Source: JAEUHO01 sp046350655 (GTDB lineage: Bacteria; Planctomycetota; PLA2; JAEUHO01). From it: 64,000 nt of DNA. A program made the position numbers and the translations under genes. Location: the NCBI GenBank assembly GCA_046350655.1, contig JAXMAB010000004.1, positions 682,001 through 746,000 of the forward strand. The letters are read 5' to 3'. This document shows positions 41,392 through 49,781 of the stretch, piece by piece (within the stretch, counting starts at the first letter, position 1; each line of letters opens with the position of its first letter). The notes under the pieces were generated by a model, which made no database searches, was not told the origin of the DNA, and worked only from the letters and a program-made list of their open reading frames with translations.

Positions 41392-41437
41392 GTGGGGCGG
41401 GATCGCGCCCTGAGGCTCGATCGGAGGTCTGGCGTAC

Positions 41438-42850
41438 GTGACGTCCCGTCGAGCCGCGATCGTCGCCGTGGGGTTGCTCGCGATGGGCGCGCTCGTTTGG
41501 ATCGTGTGGCCCGTCCACACGCGAACTCCGTCGCGCGAACGGGAGATGGGCGCGGAGGTCGGTGACGCGCGGCCACCGGCGGCGCTCGCGGCCGCGGGAC
41601 GCGAGGCCCGGCCGACGGAGGCCGCCGACGCTCGCGGACCGCGGGAGGCGGCCGGACTCGGCGTCGACGCCGGGACGGCGGCGGAGGCACCCGACACGGT
41701 TTCGGCGATCGCGCAGGCCACCTACGCGCAGCAGACGGCGGGCGACGTGCTCGAGGTCGTCGTGCTCGGTCGTCCCGCGCTCGACGGGCTCGAGTGTGCG
41801 CTCGAGGACCTGGCGCGGCGCGGCACCGGCCCCGTGACGAGCCGCGTCGCGACGCGCGAGGGCCGGGTCTTCCGCTTCGCCGAGGTGCCCGCGGGTACGT
41901 GGCGCGTGCGTGTGGATGGTCCGGACGGGACCTCCCGAGCGTGGCTCGTCTCCACCCCACAGGGTGCCGAAGGCAACCATCGGCAAGTGGTCGTGTTCGG
42001 CACCGCGACGCTGGAAGGCACGCTCTTCGACTTCGAGGGCCGTCCGCTGGCAGGGCACCTCGTCCGGCTCATCCCGACGGGGGGCCGCGCATGGTGCGGG
42101 AACCCGGAGGACATCCGGATCCAGACGGACGCGATGGGGGCGTACCGGGTGCACGAACTCCCCGCCGAGGCCTTTCGGGTGGTCGGATCGGTGGATGCGC
42201 CGAGCGAAGACCCGCGCGATGGCCGGCGCGGGTTCGCCTCGCTCGTGGCGGGTGCCGTCGTCCGCTGCGATCTCGGGAGCCCGACGCCGGCGTTCCGCTT
42301 CACGCTGCGGTTGACCCGGGCGTCCGGCAGCGTCCCGAGCGTCTCCCCGCGCGCCCGTGGGATCGACGTCTTCTTCGAGGAGGCGACCCCGGACGCCCGT
42401 GCGACGGGACGGTTCGCGGGACGCGCGTCGCGAGGCACGTTCAAGATCTATGGCGAGGGGTACGGGCTGTGGCCGCACGGCATCTTCGGCTCGATCGACG
42501 TCGTCGGGGACGGTCAGGAGTTCACGCTCACCGTCCCGGGCGTCGGGGTCGAGGGGCGTGTCGTCCGCGAGGGCGTGCGCGGCGATATCGATGCCGGCCT
42601 CGGGCGATCCGGGATCATCGAGATTCGCTTGATCCGTGCCGAGCCCGATCGATGGGGCGGACTCACGGTGTCGCCGGCCGCGGACGGCCGCTTCCTCTTC
42701 GAGGCCGTACCGGCGGGTCGAGCCACGGTGCGGCTCACGTTCCCCCGCGTGTCGTCCGATGAGTCATCCCCCTCGGAGGTCTCGTTGCCCATCGACGTCC
42801 CCGCCGATCGCGACGTCACGGGGCTGGAACTGCGGCTGCCGGCGCGGTGA
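41438..42850 (+). CDS. Membrane-anchored exterior protein, second paralogue
   Basis: A 470-residue protein with an anchor helix (about residues 6-25), a linker with AAGREARPTEAADARGP (palindrome copy), and about 380 residues of beta-sandwich sequence (for example GTATLEGTLFDFEGRPLAGH). It ends IDVPADRDVTGLELRLPAR, nearly the same ending as the sigma fusion (VPADRDVTGLTLDIHAP). This shared tail shows common origin of the exterior modules. It starts with GTG 41438 after GGAGG at 41423-41427. Function unknown; a surface-exposed or periplasmic partner of the sigma fusion is an inference. Confidence 0.75.
   Translation: MTSRRAAIVAVGLLAMGALVWIVWPVHTRTPSREREMGAEVGDARPPAALAAAGREARPTEAADARGPREAAGLGVDAGTAAEAPDTVSAIAQATYAQQTAGDVLEVVVLGRPALDGLECALEDLARRGTGPVTSRVATREGRVFRFAEVPAGTWRVRVDGPDGTSRAWLVSTPQGAEGNHRQVVVFGTATLEGTLFDFEGRPLAGHLVRLIPTGGRAWCGNPEDIRIQTDAMGAYRVHELPAEAFRVVGSVDAPSEDPRDGRRGFASLVAGAVVRCDLGSPTPAFRFTLRLTRASGSVPSVSPRARGIDVFFEEATPDARATGRFAGRASRGTFKIYGEGYGLWPHGIFGSIDVVGDGQEFTLTVPGVGVEGRVVREGVRGDIDAGLGRSGIIEIRLIRAEPDRWGGLTVSPAADGRFLFEAVPAGRATVRLTFPRVSSDESSPSEVSLPIDVPADRDVTGLELRLPAR
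41595..41612 (+). repeat. Intragenic palindrome half copy, post-membrane linker 3
   Basis: GCGGGACGCGAGGCCCGG is read as AGREARP in the third paralogue. Confidence 0.75.
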
Positions 42851-42851
42851 G

Positions 42852-42870
42852 CGCGCGGGCCTCGCGTACC
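42852..42870 (+). repeat. Dispersed palindrome, half copy
   Basis: GCGCGCGGGCCTCGCGTACC starts 2 nt after the stop of the third exterior protein. Confidence 0.6.
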
Positions 42871-43065
42871 CGTGAGCCCGAGTGGACGGGTGAGGGACGG
42901 GCGTGGTCCTGTGGCACGGGGCGCGCCCGACCCGGGAGCGGTGCGCGCGAGGGGCGCCGGGTATAAGGACCGGACGGCCGGCGCGTCCCCGCTCGCGGAG
43001 GGCCGCCGGCCCGAGTCCGGTCGCGTTCCCCCGAGATCTCCCGCCGTTCCTCCGCCGAGGGCCCC

Positions 43066-43764
43066 GTGGACAAGACCTTCCGCAACGCCGACGACGCGCT
43101 CTTCGACCTGAAGGACGGGATCACGCTGCTCGCCGGCGGCTTCGGCCTGTGCGGCATCCCCGAGAACTGCATCCAGGCGATCCACCGCAAGGGCACGCGC
43201 GGCCTGACGATCGTCTCGAACAACTGCGGCATCGACGACAAGGGCCTCGGCATCCTGCTCGCCGCGGGCCAGGTGAAGAAGATGGTCTCGTCGTACGTCG
43301 GCGAGAACAAGATCTTCGAGAACCTGTTCCTGTCCGGGAAGCTCGAGGTCGAGCTGATCCCGCAGGGCACGCTCGCCGAGCGGCTGCGCGCGGGCGGCGC
43401 GGGCATCCCCGCCTTCTACACGCCCGCGGGCTACGGCACGCTCGCCGCGAAGGGGCGCGAGACGCGCGAGTTCGACGGCAAGCCGTACGTGATGGAGCGC
43501 GGGATCACCGGCGAGTTCGCCATCGTGAAGGCGTGGAAGGGCGACCCCTGGGGCAACCTCGTCTACCGCAAGACCGCGCGCAACTTCAACCCGATGATCG
43601 CGACCGCCGGGAAGATCACGATCGCCGAGGTCGAGGAGATCGTGCCCGTGGGGTCGATCCCGCCCGACGAGGTGCACACGCCCGGCATCTACGTCCGCCG
43701 CATCTTCCAGGGCCAGGGCTACGAGAAGCCCATCGAGCGCCGCACCACGCGGCCGCGCGCGTAA
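43066..43764 (+). CDS. scoA: 3-oxoacid CoA-transferase subunit A
   Basis: Alpha subunit of succinyl-CoA:3-ketoacid CoA-transferase (SCOT), which activates acetoacetate with succinyl-CoA. The 232-residue chain shows LLAGGFGLCGIPENCIQAI, SNNCGIDDKGLGILL, and RKTARNFNPMIATAGKITIAEVEEIVPVGS, all family blocks. GTG start 43066. The B subunit gene follows after 51 bp. A structured leader with TATAAG about 100 bp upstream may hold the promoter. Confidence 0.95.
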   Translation: MDKTFRNADDALFDLKDGITLLAGGFGLCGIPENCIQAIHRKGTRGLTIVSNNCGIDDKGLGILLAAGQVKKMVSSYVGENKIFENLFLSGKLEVELIPQGTLAERLRAGGAGIPAFYTPAGYGTLAAKGRETREFDGKPYVMERGITGEFAIVKAWKGDPWGNLVYRKTARNFNPMIATAGKITIAEVEEIVPVGSIPPDEVHTPGIYVRRIFQGQGYEKPIERRTTRPRA

Positions 43765-43815
43765 CCCTCCCCCGACCCCGCACGACCCCAGGCGACGAAC
43801 CGCAGGAGCACGCAG

Positions 43816-44466
<651 letters not shown>

Positions 44467-44529
44467 CGGGCGCGCGGGGAGCGGACGGGCGCGTCCTGCG
44501 TCCGTCCTCGGCGGGGAGGCGGTCGGGTG

Positions 44530-44552
44530 CGGGGGACCGCGAGGCCCGCCGG
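44530..44552 (+). repeat. Dispersed palindrome, half copy
   Basis: GGGGACCGCGAGGCCCGCCG lies in the 288-bp gap after scoB. Confidence 0.65.
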
Positions 44553-44754
44553 CCGTTCGTCGGTTCGAACCGCGCCCCGGCCACGGGTGCGCGGGCTCGC
44601 CGCCCGCGATCCGTCTCGCACGCCGTCCGGGTATGCGGGCGAATCGGACCACCCTGCGGGCGGGTCGGCCCGCCGCGGTGCGCCGGCACCCCCGGAAGCG
44701 GCCGACCCCGCCGACCGCCTTGCCTGCCCCGCGCGGAACGCCGATGATCGGGGG

Positions 44755-45021
44755 GTGCCCCCGACGCCGCCCCCGACCGACGACCTGCCGACGGATGAGG
44801 TCGAGGACTGGGTCCGCCGCGGCCGCGAGGCCCTGCGCGCCCGGCACTACGTCGAGGCGCGCGAGTGGTTCGACCGGGCGCTCGCGACGCGGCCGGACGA
44901 CCCGAAGCTCCAGGCCCTCGCGGTGACGGCCGAGTTCTGGCGCCGCCTCGCGCGGGACGGCGACGGGTTCGCGCCGGCGATGCCCCCGAACCCGCGCCTG
45001 CGGTCGGCGGGGGGCGCGTGA
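44755..45021 (+). CDS. Small TPR-like protein
   Basis: An 88-residue protein holding a single tetratricopeptide-like hairpin (VRRGREALRARHYVEAREWF, then DRALATRPDDPKL). The start is GTG 44755; homologous-looking sequence begins at DLPTDEVEDWV. The stop overlaps the start of the metallopeptidase gene (GTGA), so it is probably a partner of that exported protein, although it has no signal peptide itself. Confidence 0.65.
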   Translation: MPPTPPPTDDLPTDEVEDWVRRGREALRARHYVEAREWFDRALATRPDDPKLQALAVTAEFWRRLARDGDGFAPAMPPNPRLRSAGGA

Positions 45022-46343
45022 CCGCGCTCGCGCGCGGGGCGAGGGGCCTCGCGTTCGCGGTGGTCGTGGCGGCCGTGCTCGCGACGCGTCCCGCGCCGGT
45101 GGTCGCGGCCGACGCCGAGGTCCGGACGGCGCACCTCCTCGTGCGCGGCGACGTCGCCGAGGCCGAGCTCGCGCGGTACGGCGCGCTCGCCGAGGCGTGC
45201 TGGGAGCACTGGAAGGCCTACTTCGGCGCCGAGCCGAAGAAGAAGGACCTGCCGCTGCTCCTCGACGTCCGCCGCGACCGCGAGGGGTTCGAGAGCGCGC
45301 TGCGCCGCGCGGGCGTGGACCGCGCGGCGGTCGCGAACGCCGGCGGCTACTACGACCCCGGCAGCAAGACCTCGTACCTGTTCCTGCAGCCCCACGACTC
45401 GTCCACGCGGCTGCTCGTCCTGCACGAGCTGACGCACCAGCTCCACGCGAAGGTGATGCTCGACAACGACATGACGCGGAGCCCGCTCTGGCACAAGGAG
45501 GGCATCGCCGAGTGGTTCGGGTTCCACCGCCGCGGCAAGGCGGGGCTCGAGGTCGGCGTGCTCGACGGGGTCGTGATCGACGACCGGCCGACGCTCTGCG
45601 CGGAGCGCCTGCGCGCGCCCGGCGCCGACCCGTGGGCCGTCCTCGTGGGCACCGCGAAGACGGTGGACTACACCGACGCGCTGATGCTCGTGTCGGCCTT
45701 CCTGCGCACGAAGGACGAGACGGTCGCGAAGGCGTTCAAGCGCCTGGAGCGCGACTTCGAGTCCGGCGGCGACCCGACGAAGAAGACCGAACGGGCGTTC
45801 GCGGGCAAGAAGGAGCGCGTGCTGGCGGCGGTGCACGAGACGTGGGACGGCTTCCGCCGGCCGTGGAAGGGCGTCTACATCGCGTGGGACGAGGAGGACG
45901 GCGCCATCATCGGGCACGGGAGGCCGTGGGCCTTCCTGCAGGGCACGTCCGAGCTGCCGCGCGGGAAGGCCTCCATCGAGGCGAAGGTCGTGCTGGGGGG
46001 ACGCGAGGCCGCGGCGGGGGCGCTCGCCCTCGGCGTCAAGGGCCCCGACGACCTCCTCGCGGCCGAGGTGCGGGCGGACGCGACCGTGGTCGTGCGGCGG
46101 AAGGTGCGCGGGACGTGGTGGGATCTCGGGGTCGCCCGACTGCCCGTCGCGCCGACCCGCGACCCGGTGGCCGTCCGGTTCGAGGCCGTGGGCCCGATGC
46201 TGCGACTCACGCTCGGGGGGGTGCCGGCGCTCGTGGTCGACGGCGTCGCAGCGGGCCTCACGTCGGCGGACTTCGACGGCGCCGCCGGGCTGTCGGCGAC
46301 GGGGGGACCGGTGCGTTTCCTCGACGTCGTGACCGGTCGATGA
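45018..46343 (+). CDS. Exported zinc metallopeptidase-like protein (gluzincin, DUF1570-like)
   Basis: A 441-residue protein with a signal peptide (about residues 1-30, ending VVAADAE). The zinc motif HELTH (136-140) and a downstream Glu in KEGIAEWFG (Glu 165) give the HExxH...E arrangement of gluzincins; the context resembles DUF1570 proteins common in planctomycetes. The C-terminal about 150 residues form a jelly-roll-like domain (LDV and TLGGVPALVVDG strands). It probably acts in the periplasm or on the surface; substrate unknown. GTG start overlaps the stop of the small TPR gene. A palindrome-like match at 45996-46010 reads GGREAA. Confidence 0.82.
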   Translation: MTALARGARGLAFAVVVAAVLATRPAPVVAADAEVRTAHLLVRGDVAEAELARYGALAEACWEHWKAYFGAEPKKKDLPLLLDVRRDREGFESALRRAGVDRAAVANAGGYYDPGSKTSYLFLQPHDSSTRLLVLHELTHQLHAKVMLDNDMTRSPLWHKEGIAEWFGFHRRGKAGLEVGVLDGVVIDDRPTLCAERLRAPGADPWAVLVGTAKTVDYTDALMLVSAFLRTKDETVAKAFKRLERDFESGGDPTKKTERAFAGKKERVLAAVHETWDGFRRPWKGVYIAWDEEDGAIIGHGRPWAFLQGTSELPRGKASIEAKVVLGGREAAAGALALGVKGPDDLLAAEVRADATVVVRRKVRGTWWDLGVARLPVAPTRDPVAVRFEAVGPMLRLTLGGVPALVVDGVAAGLTSADFDGAAGLSATGGPVRFLDVVTGR

Positions 46344-46503
46344 GCCGGCGACCGACGAGGTTGGCGGTCGCGTGCCCCCGGTGCCGTGGGGAATCCGAGC
46401 GGCGGGAGCCTGCGCGGGCCGGTATCGTGGGGGCACGACCGCACCCGGGCCGACCTCGGCTTCCGGCGCGTCTCGGCGAGGGCGCGATGACCGGGCGGAC
46501 GGC

Positions 46504-47667
46504 ATGACGGCGCGGGTGGCCATCACGGGGCGGGGCACGTCCCTGCCGGCCGACGTGCTCGGCAACGACGACGTGGCGGCGCTGGCCGACGCGGGACGCC
46601 TCCGCGCGTTCGTCGAGAGCAACGTGTGGTGCCGCAACCGCTTCGCCGCGTGCCGCGCCAACGGCGACGCGACCGCCGACGTCGCCGCGCTCGACCGGAA
46701 GGTGTTCGCGGCGTTCGTGGGCGAGCGGGTCGGGATCCTCGAGCGGCGGGTGGTGGACCGGCGTTCGGTGCTCGAGCACCGCCCCGCGCGGGCCGGCGCG
46801 TCGGGCTCGGAACTCGGGGCGCAGGCGGCCTCGGTCGCGCTGGCCCGCGCGGGCCGCACGCCGGCCGAGGTCGACGCGATCGTGCTCGGGTCGTCCACCC
46901 CGGAGAGCCTCTGCCCGTCGGGGGCGATCCTCGTCCAGGGGCGGCTCGGCGCGACGTCGGCCTTCGCGTTCGACGTGCAGGCGGCGTGCTCGAGCTTCGC
47001 GTTCGCGCTCGCCTCCGCGCGGGGCCTCCTCGTGTCGGGCCAGGCGCGGTGCGCGGTCGTCGTCGCGGCCGAGTACTTCTCCGCGATGACGGACTGGTCC
47101 GAGCCCTCGACCTCGTACTTCGCCGGCGACGGCGCGGCGGCGGTCGTGCTCGAGGCCGACCCCGCGGCGCGCGCGGGCGGCATGGAACTGGTGGACACGC
47201 TGTGCCGCTCGTCGCACAGCGAGAACATCCGCACCGGCGTCGGCGGGACGCGGCTGCTGCGCGCCTGGGAGGACCCGGCGACAGCGGTGCACGCGAAGCC
47301 GGGCGAGGACGGCTACCGGTACTTCTTCCAGAACGGGCCGCAGGTCTACCGCGACGTGCTGCCGACGGTGGACCTCGCGAGCCGCGATCTCCTGTCGCGG
47401 CATGGGCTCGCGCCGGAGGACGTCGCCCGGTGGTGGGTCCACCAGGCGAGCCTGCCGATGATCGACGGGATCTTCCAGCGGATCCTCGGGAAGCGACCCA
47501 CGCCCGACCTCGTGCCGCTGGTGCTCGACCGGCTCGGCAACACGAGTTCCTGTGGCGCGGCGTACTGCCTCGCCGAGGACCCCGGGCTCGCGCCCGGCCA
47601 GTACGGGATGCTCCTCGCCTTCGGCGGGGGCTACACCGTCGGCGCGGCGCTCGTTCGCGGGACGTGA
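46504..47667 (+). CDS. 3-oxoacyl-ACP synthase III-like condensing enzyme
   Basis: A 387-residue thiolase-fold enzyme with the KAS III triad Cys 162 (VQAACSSFAFAL), His 313 (WWVHQASLPM) and Asn 346 (RLGNTSSCGAA). It is longer than FabH (about 320) and carries an N-terminal insert (residues 30-60), like the family's OleA or secondary-metabolite members. It stands alone, without fab or acyl-carrier genes, so a specialised acyl condensation is more likely than housekeeping fatty-acid initiation. Start ATG 46504; a TATCGT hexamer lies about 75 nt upstream. Confidence 0.87.
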   Translation: MTARVAITGRGTSLPADVLGNDDVAALADAGRLRAFVESNVWCRNRFAACRANGDATADVAALDRKVFAAFVGERVGILERRVVDRRSVLEHRPARAGASGSELGAQAASVALARAGRTPAEVDAIVLGSSTPESLCPSGAILVQGRLGATSAFAFDVQAACSSFAFALASARGLLVSGQARCAVVVAAEYFSAMTDWSEPSTSYFAGDGAAAVVLEADPAARAGGMELVDTLCRSSHSENIRTGVGGTRLLRAWEDPATAVHAKPGEDGYRYFFQNGPQVYRDVLPTVDLASRDLLSRHGLAPEDVARWWVHQASLPMIDGIFQRILGKRPTPDLVPLVLDRLGNTSSCGAAYCLAEDPGLAPGQYGMLLAFGGGYTVGAALVRGT

Positions 47668-47775
47668 TCCGCGAGGCGTGATCCGCGAGGCGTGATCCGC
47701 GAGGCGTGATCCGCGGGACGTGGTGCGCGAGTCGCGATCCGTGGTGCGTCCTCCGAGGGACGAGATCCGTGCGGG
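47664..47775 (+). repeat. Degenerate tandem array of a 14-bp unit
   Basis: GTGATCCGCGAGGC is repeated exactly three times from 47664. Five further units decay step by step (47706, 47720, 47734, 47748, 47762). The first unit overlaps the KAS III stop codon. A second 14-bp array (GCGATGGGCCCGCG) runs from 47814 to 47869, with two exact and two diverged units. The palindrome pair at 47882-47924 follows. Together these fill the 333-bp gap before ssb. Confidence 0.75.
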
Positions 47776-47881
47776 CCGGCCGTTCGCGACCGGTCCGAGG
47801 GGATCCGCGCGTGGCGATGGGCCCGCGGCGATGGGCCCGCGGCGATCGGCCCGCGGAGACGGGGCTTCGGCCAGCGACCCG

Positions 47882-47924
47882 CGGGGTACGCGAGGCCCGG
47901 CGGCCAGCGGGCCTCGCGTACCGG
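47882..47924. repeat. Dispersed palindrome, complete copy with TAC ends
   Basis: GGTACGCGAGGCCCGGCGG pairs with CGGGCCTCGCGTACC across a short centre. Both ends carry TAC/GTA instead of GAC/GTC, a compensatory change that keeps the stem. Confidence 0.8.
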
Positions 47925-48000
47925 CACGAGCGACCGCCCCCGGATCGGAGGCGGTCGGAGGCGCGGCGTGCGGAACGGATCGAACGCGACGCGAGGACGG

Positions 48001-48479
48001 CTAGAACGGATGTCGTCGTCGAAGCGCGCGTTGTCGTCGGGCGCCGAGGGGGCCGGGCTCGCGGGCCGCCGCGCCGGGCGCGCGGGGGCGTCGCCGCCCA
48101 TGCCGCCGCTGGCCCCGCCGCCGGGGCCGCCGGCGCCCCCGCCGCCCGCACCGCCATCGAGGAACTGGAACTCCTCCATGACGACGGAGAGCTTCGTCCG
48201 CTTCTGACCGTCCTTCTCCCACGAGTCGAGCTTCAGGCGGCCCTCGATGTACGCCTGCCGGCCCTTCTTCATGTAGCGGGCGAACGTCTCGCCGCCGACG
48301 CCCCAGGCCTCGACGTCGATGAACGTGGTCTCCTCGACCTTCTCGTCGGAGTCCTTCTTGCGGTACGAGCGGTTCACGGCCAGGCCGAAGTTGGTCACGG
48401 ACTGACCACCCTGGGTGTGCCGCGTCTCGGGGTCGCGGGTCAGTCGGCCGATGAGCATCACTTTGTTGAGGTTCGCCAC
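48001..48479 (-). CDS. ssb: Single-stranded DNA-binding protein (one base missing near the end)
   Basis: Tetrameric OB-fold protein that coats single-stranded DNA. GTG 48479 starts VANLNKVMLIGRLTRDPE. The OB domain runs to about residue 110, followed by a Gly-rich linker. As read, the tail is FDDDIRSSR and the frame runs on to 47631. Restoring one base in the pair 48008-48009 gives FDDDIPF followed at once by TAG (48001-48003), the universal acidic tip that recruits partner proteins. The corrected protein has 159 residues. This shows a one-base sequence error or a very recent mutation. Confidence 0.93.
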
Positions 48480-48766
48480 GACGGGGGGGCCTTTCGGGGT
48501 CGAGGGCCCCCGGGGCGGCGTGCGCGTCCCGAACGCCGGGCGCGCGAGCCGTGGGGGCACCGACCAAAGAGCGAGCAGAGAGGTTCGGAAGGAAGGGTCG
48601 GGGTCCCTCGGCCCGCCGGCGGGACGCGCACCCCCGGCTTCCCTGCGGCGGGAACGGGGAGGGCGGGTCTCGCCCGGCGGCGGGGGCCCCTTCGGTCCTC
48701 GCGCGACGGCGCCCGTGGTTTCGGTCGTTTCCGTTGCGCGACGGGGTTAGGTACGATCCTACGCCC

Positions 48767-49126
48767 ATGCCCCGACAGACCGGTCACGCCGAGCGCCGCC
48801 GACACCAACGAGTCCCGGCCGCGATCCCGTTCCACCTCCTCGCGGACGGGAAGGACGAGCCGTTCGACCTCGTGGACCTCTCGGAGTCCGGGGTGCGGAT
48901 CACCGCGCCGCGGTCGCTGACGCCGATGACCCGGATCCAGGTGCGGATGATCCTGCCGGCCAAGCGGGTGGCCGCGAAGTCCGACGTCGCCGTGGACCTG
49001 TCCGGGGTGGTCGTGTGGAGCCACAAGGAGCCGAAGCTGCCGACGTACGACGTCGGCGTGTTCTTCGCCGAGCTCGACGACCGCCAGCGCAACCTCCTGC
49101 GGGCCTTCGTCGGCTCGCACGCCTGA
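48767..49126 (+). CDS. PilZ-domain protein
   Basis: A 119-residue PilZ domain, the usual cyclic-di-GMP receptor. It shows the RRRHQRV arginine motif near the start and DLSESGVRI further on, corresponding to the RxxxR and D/NxSxxG ligand motifs. With the prepilin peptidase 0.65 kb downstream and the pilus motors beyond, it may tune pilus activity. TACGAT lies 9 nt before the ATG, leaving at most a very short leader. Confidence 0.9.
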   Translation: MPRQTGHAERRRHQRVPAAIPFHLLADGKDEPFDLVDLSESGVRITAPRSLTPMTRIQVRMILPAKRVAAKSDVAVDLSGVVVWSHKEPKLPTYDVGVFFAELDDRQRNLLRAFVGSHA

Positions 49127-49136
49127 CCTCGCGCGC

Positions 49137-49781
49137 GTGGCCGCCGCGTCGCCCGGGTCGCCGGTGCCTCCCGCCGCCGGCGGCGCCAAGCCGCCGTTCG
49201 TGCATCCCACCGCCGTCGTGGACCCCGGCGCCGAGCTCGGCGCGGGCGCGAAGGTGTGGCACTTCGCCCACGTGTGCGCCGGCGCCAAGGTGGGGGCGGG
49301 CGCGGTGCTCGGGCAGAACGTCTACGTCGGGCCCGGCGTGTCGGTCGGGAGCGGGTGCAAGGTCCAGAACAACGTGAGCGTGTACGAGGGCGTGACCCTC
49401 GAGGACGACGTGTTCGTCGGCCCGTCGGCGGTGTTCACGAACGTGCGGACGCCGCGGGCCCACGTCGTGCGGCGCGGGGAGTTCGCGCCGACGCTCGTGA
49501 AGCGCCACGCGACGATCGGCGCCAACGCGACGGTGGTCTGCGGCGTCACCCTCGAGGAGGGCGCGTTCGTCGCGGCGGGCGCGGTCGTGACGAAGGACGT
49601 GCCGGCGTTCGCGGTCGTGAAGGGCGTCCCCGCCCGCGTGACCGGGTACGCGTGCCGGTGCGGCGAGATGCTCGCGGGCAAGCCGCGCGCGCGGCGGTTC
49701 GCGTGCGCGCGGTGCGGCGCGGCGTACGTCGTCCGGGGCGGCGGCCTCGCGCCCGACGACGCCGGGGCCGTCGCGCGATGA
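49137..49781 (+). CDS. Left-handed beta-helix acyltransferase with C-terminal zinc ribbon
   Basis: A 214-residue hexapeptide-repeat transferase resembling WbpD/WlbB-type N-acetyltransferases of amino-sugar synthesis (HPTAVVDPGAELGAGAKVWH, GQNVYVGPGV, PTLVKRHATIGANATVVCG). Beyond the usual end it carries an added zinc ribbon with CRCGEM (about 175) and CARCGAAYV (about 193). The ribbon is unusual for the family and may mediate contacts. GTG start 49137; its stop overlaps the prepilin peptidase ATG, though the two functions seem unrelated. Confidence 0.85.
   Translation: MAAASPGSPVPPAAGGAKPPFVHPTAVVDPGAELGAGAKVWHFAHVCAGAKVGAGAVLGQNVYVGPGVSVGSGCKVQNNVSVYEGVTLEDDVFVGPSAVFTNVRTPRAHVVRRGEFAPTLVKRHATIGANATVVCGVTLEEGAFVAAGAVVTKDVPAFAVVKGVPARVTGYACRCGEMLAGKPRARRFACARCGAAYVVRGGGLAPDDAGAVAR

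Noticed and set aside
42900..42930. Sigma-54 promoter before scoA (TGGCAC)
   Set aside because: The -12 element (TTGC) is missing at the required spacing.
44560..44585. tRNA-like T arm (GTCGGTTCGAACCG)
   Set aside because: The five bases on each side do not form a T stem, and no acceptor or anticodon arm can be placed around it. It is only a short palindrome.
47631..48000. A long C-terminal extension of SSB
   Set aside because: It arises only from the one-base loss before the DDDIPF tip; the extension is a translation of 14-bp tandem repeats and a palindrome.
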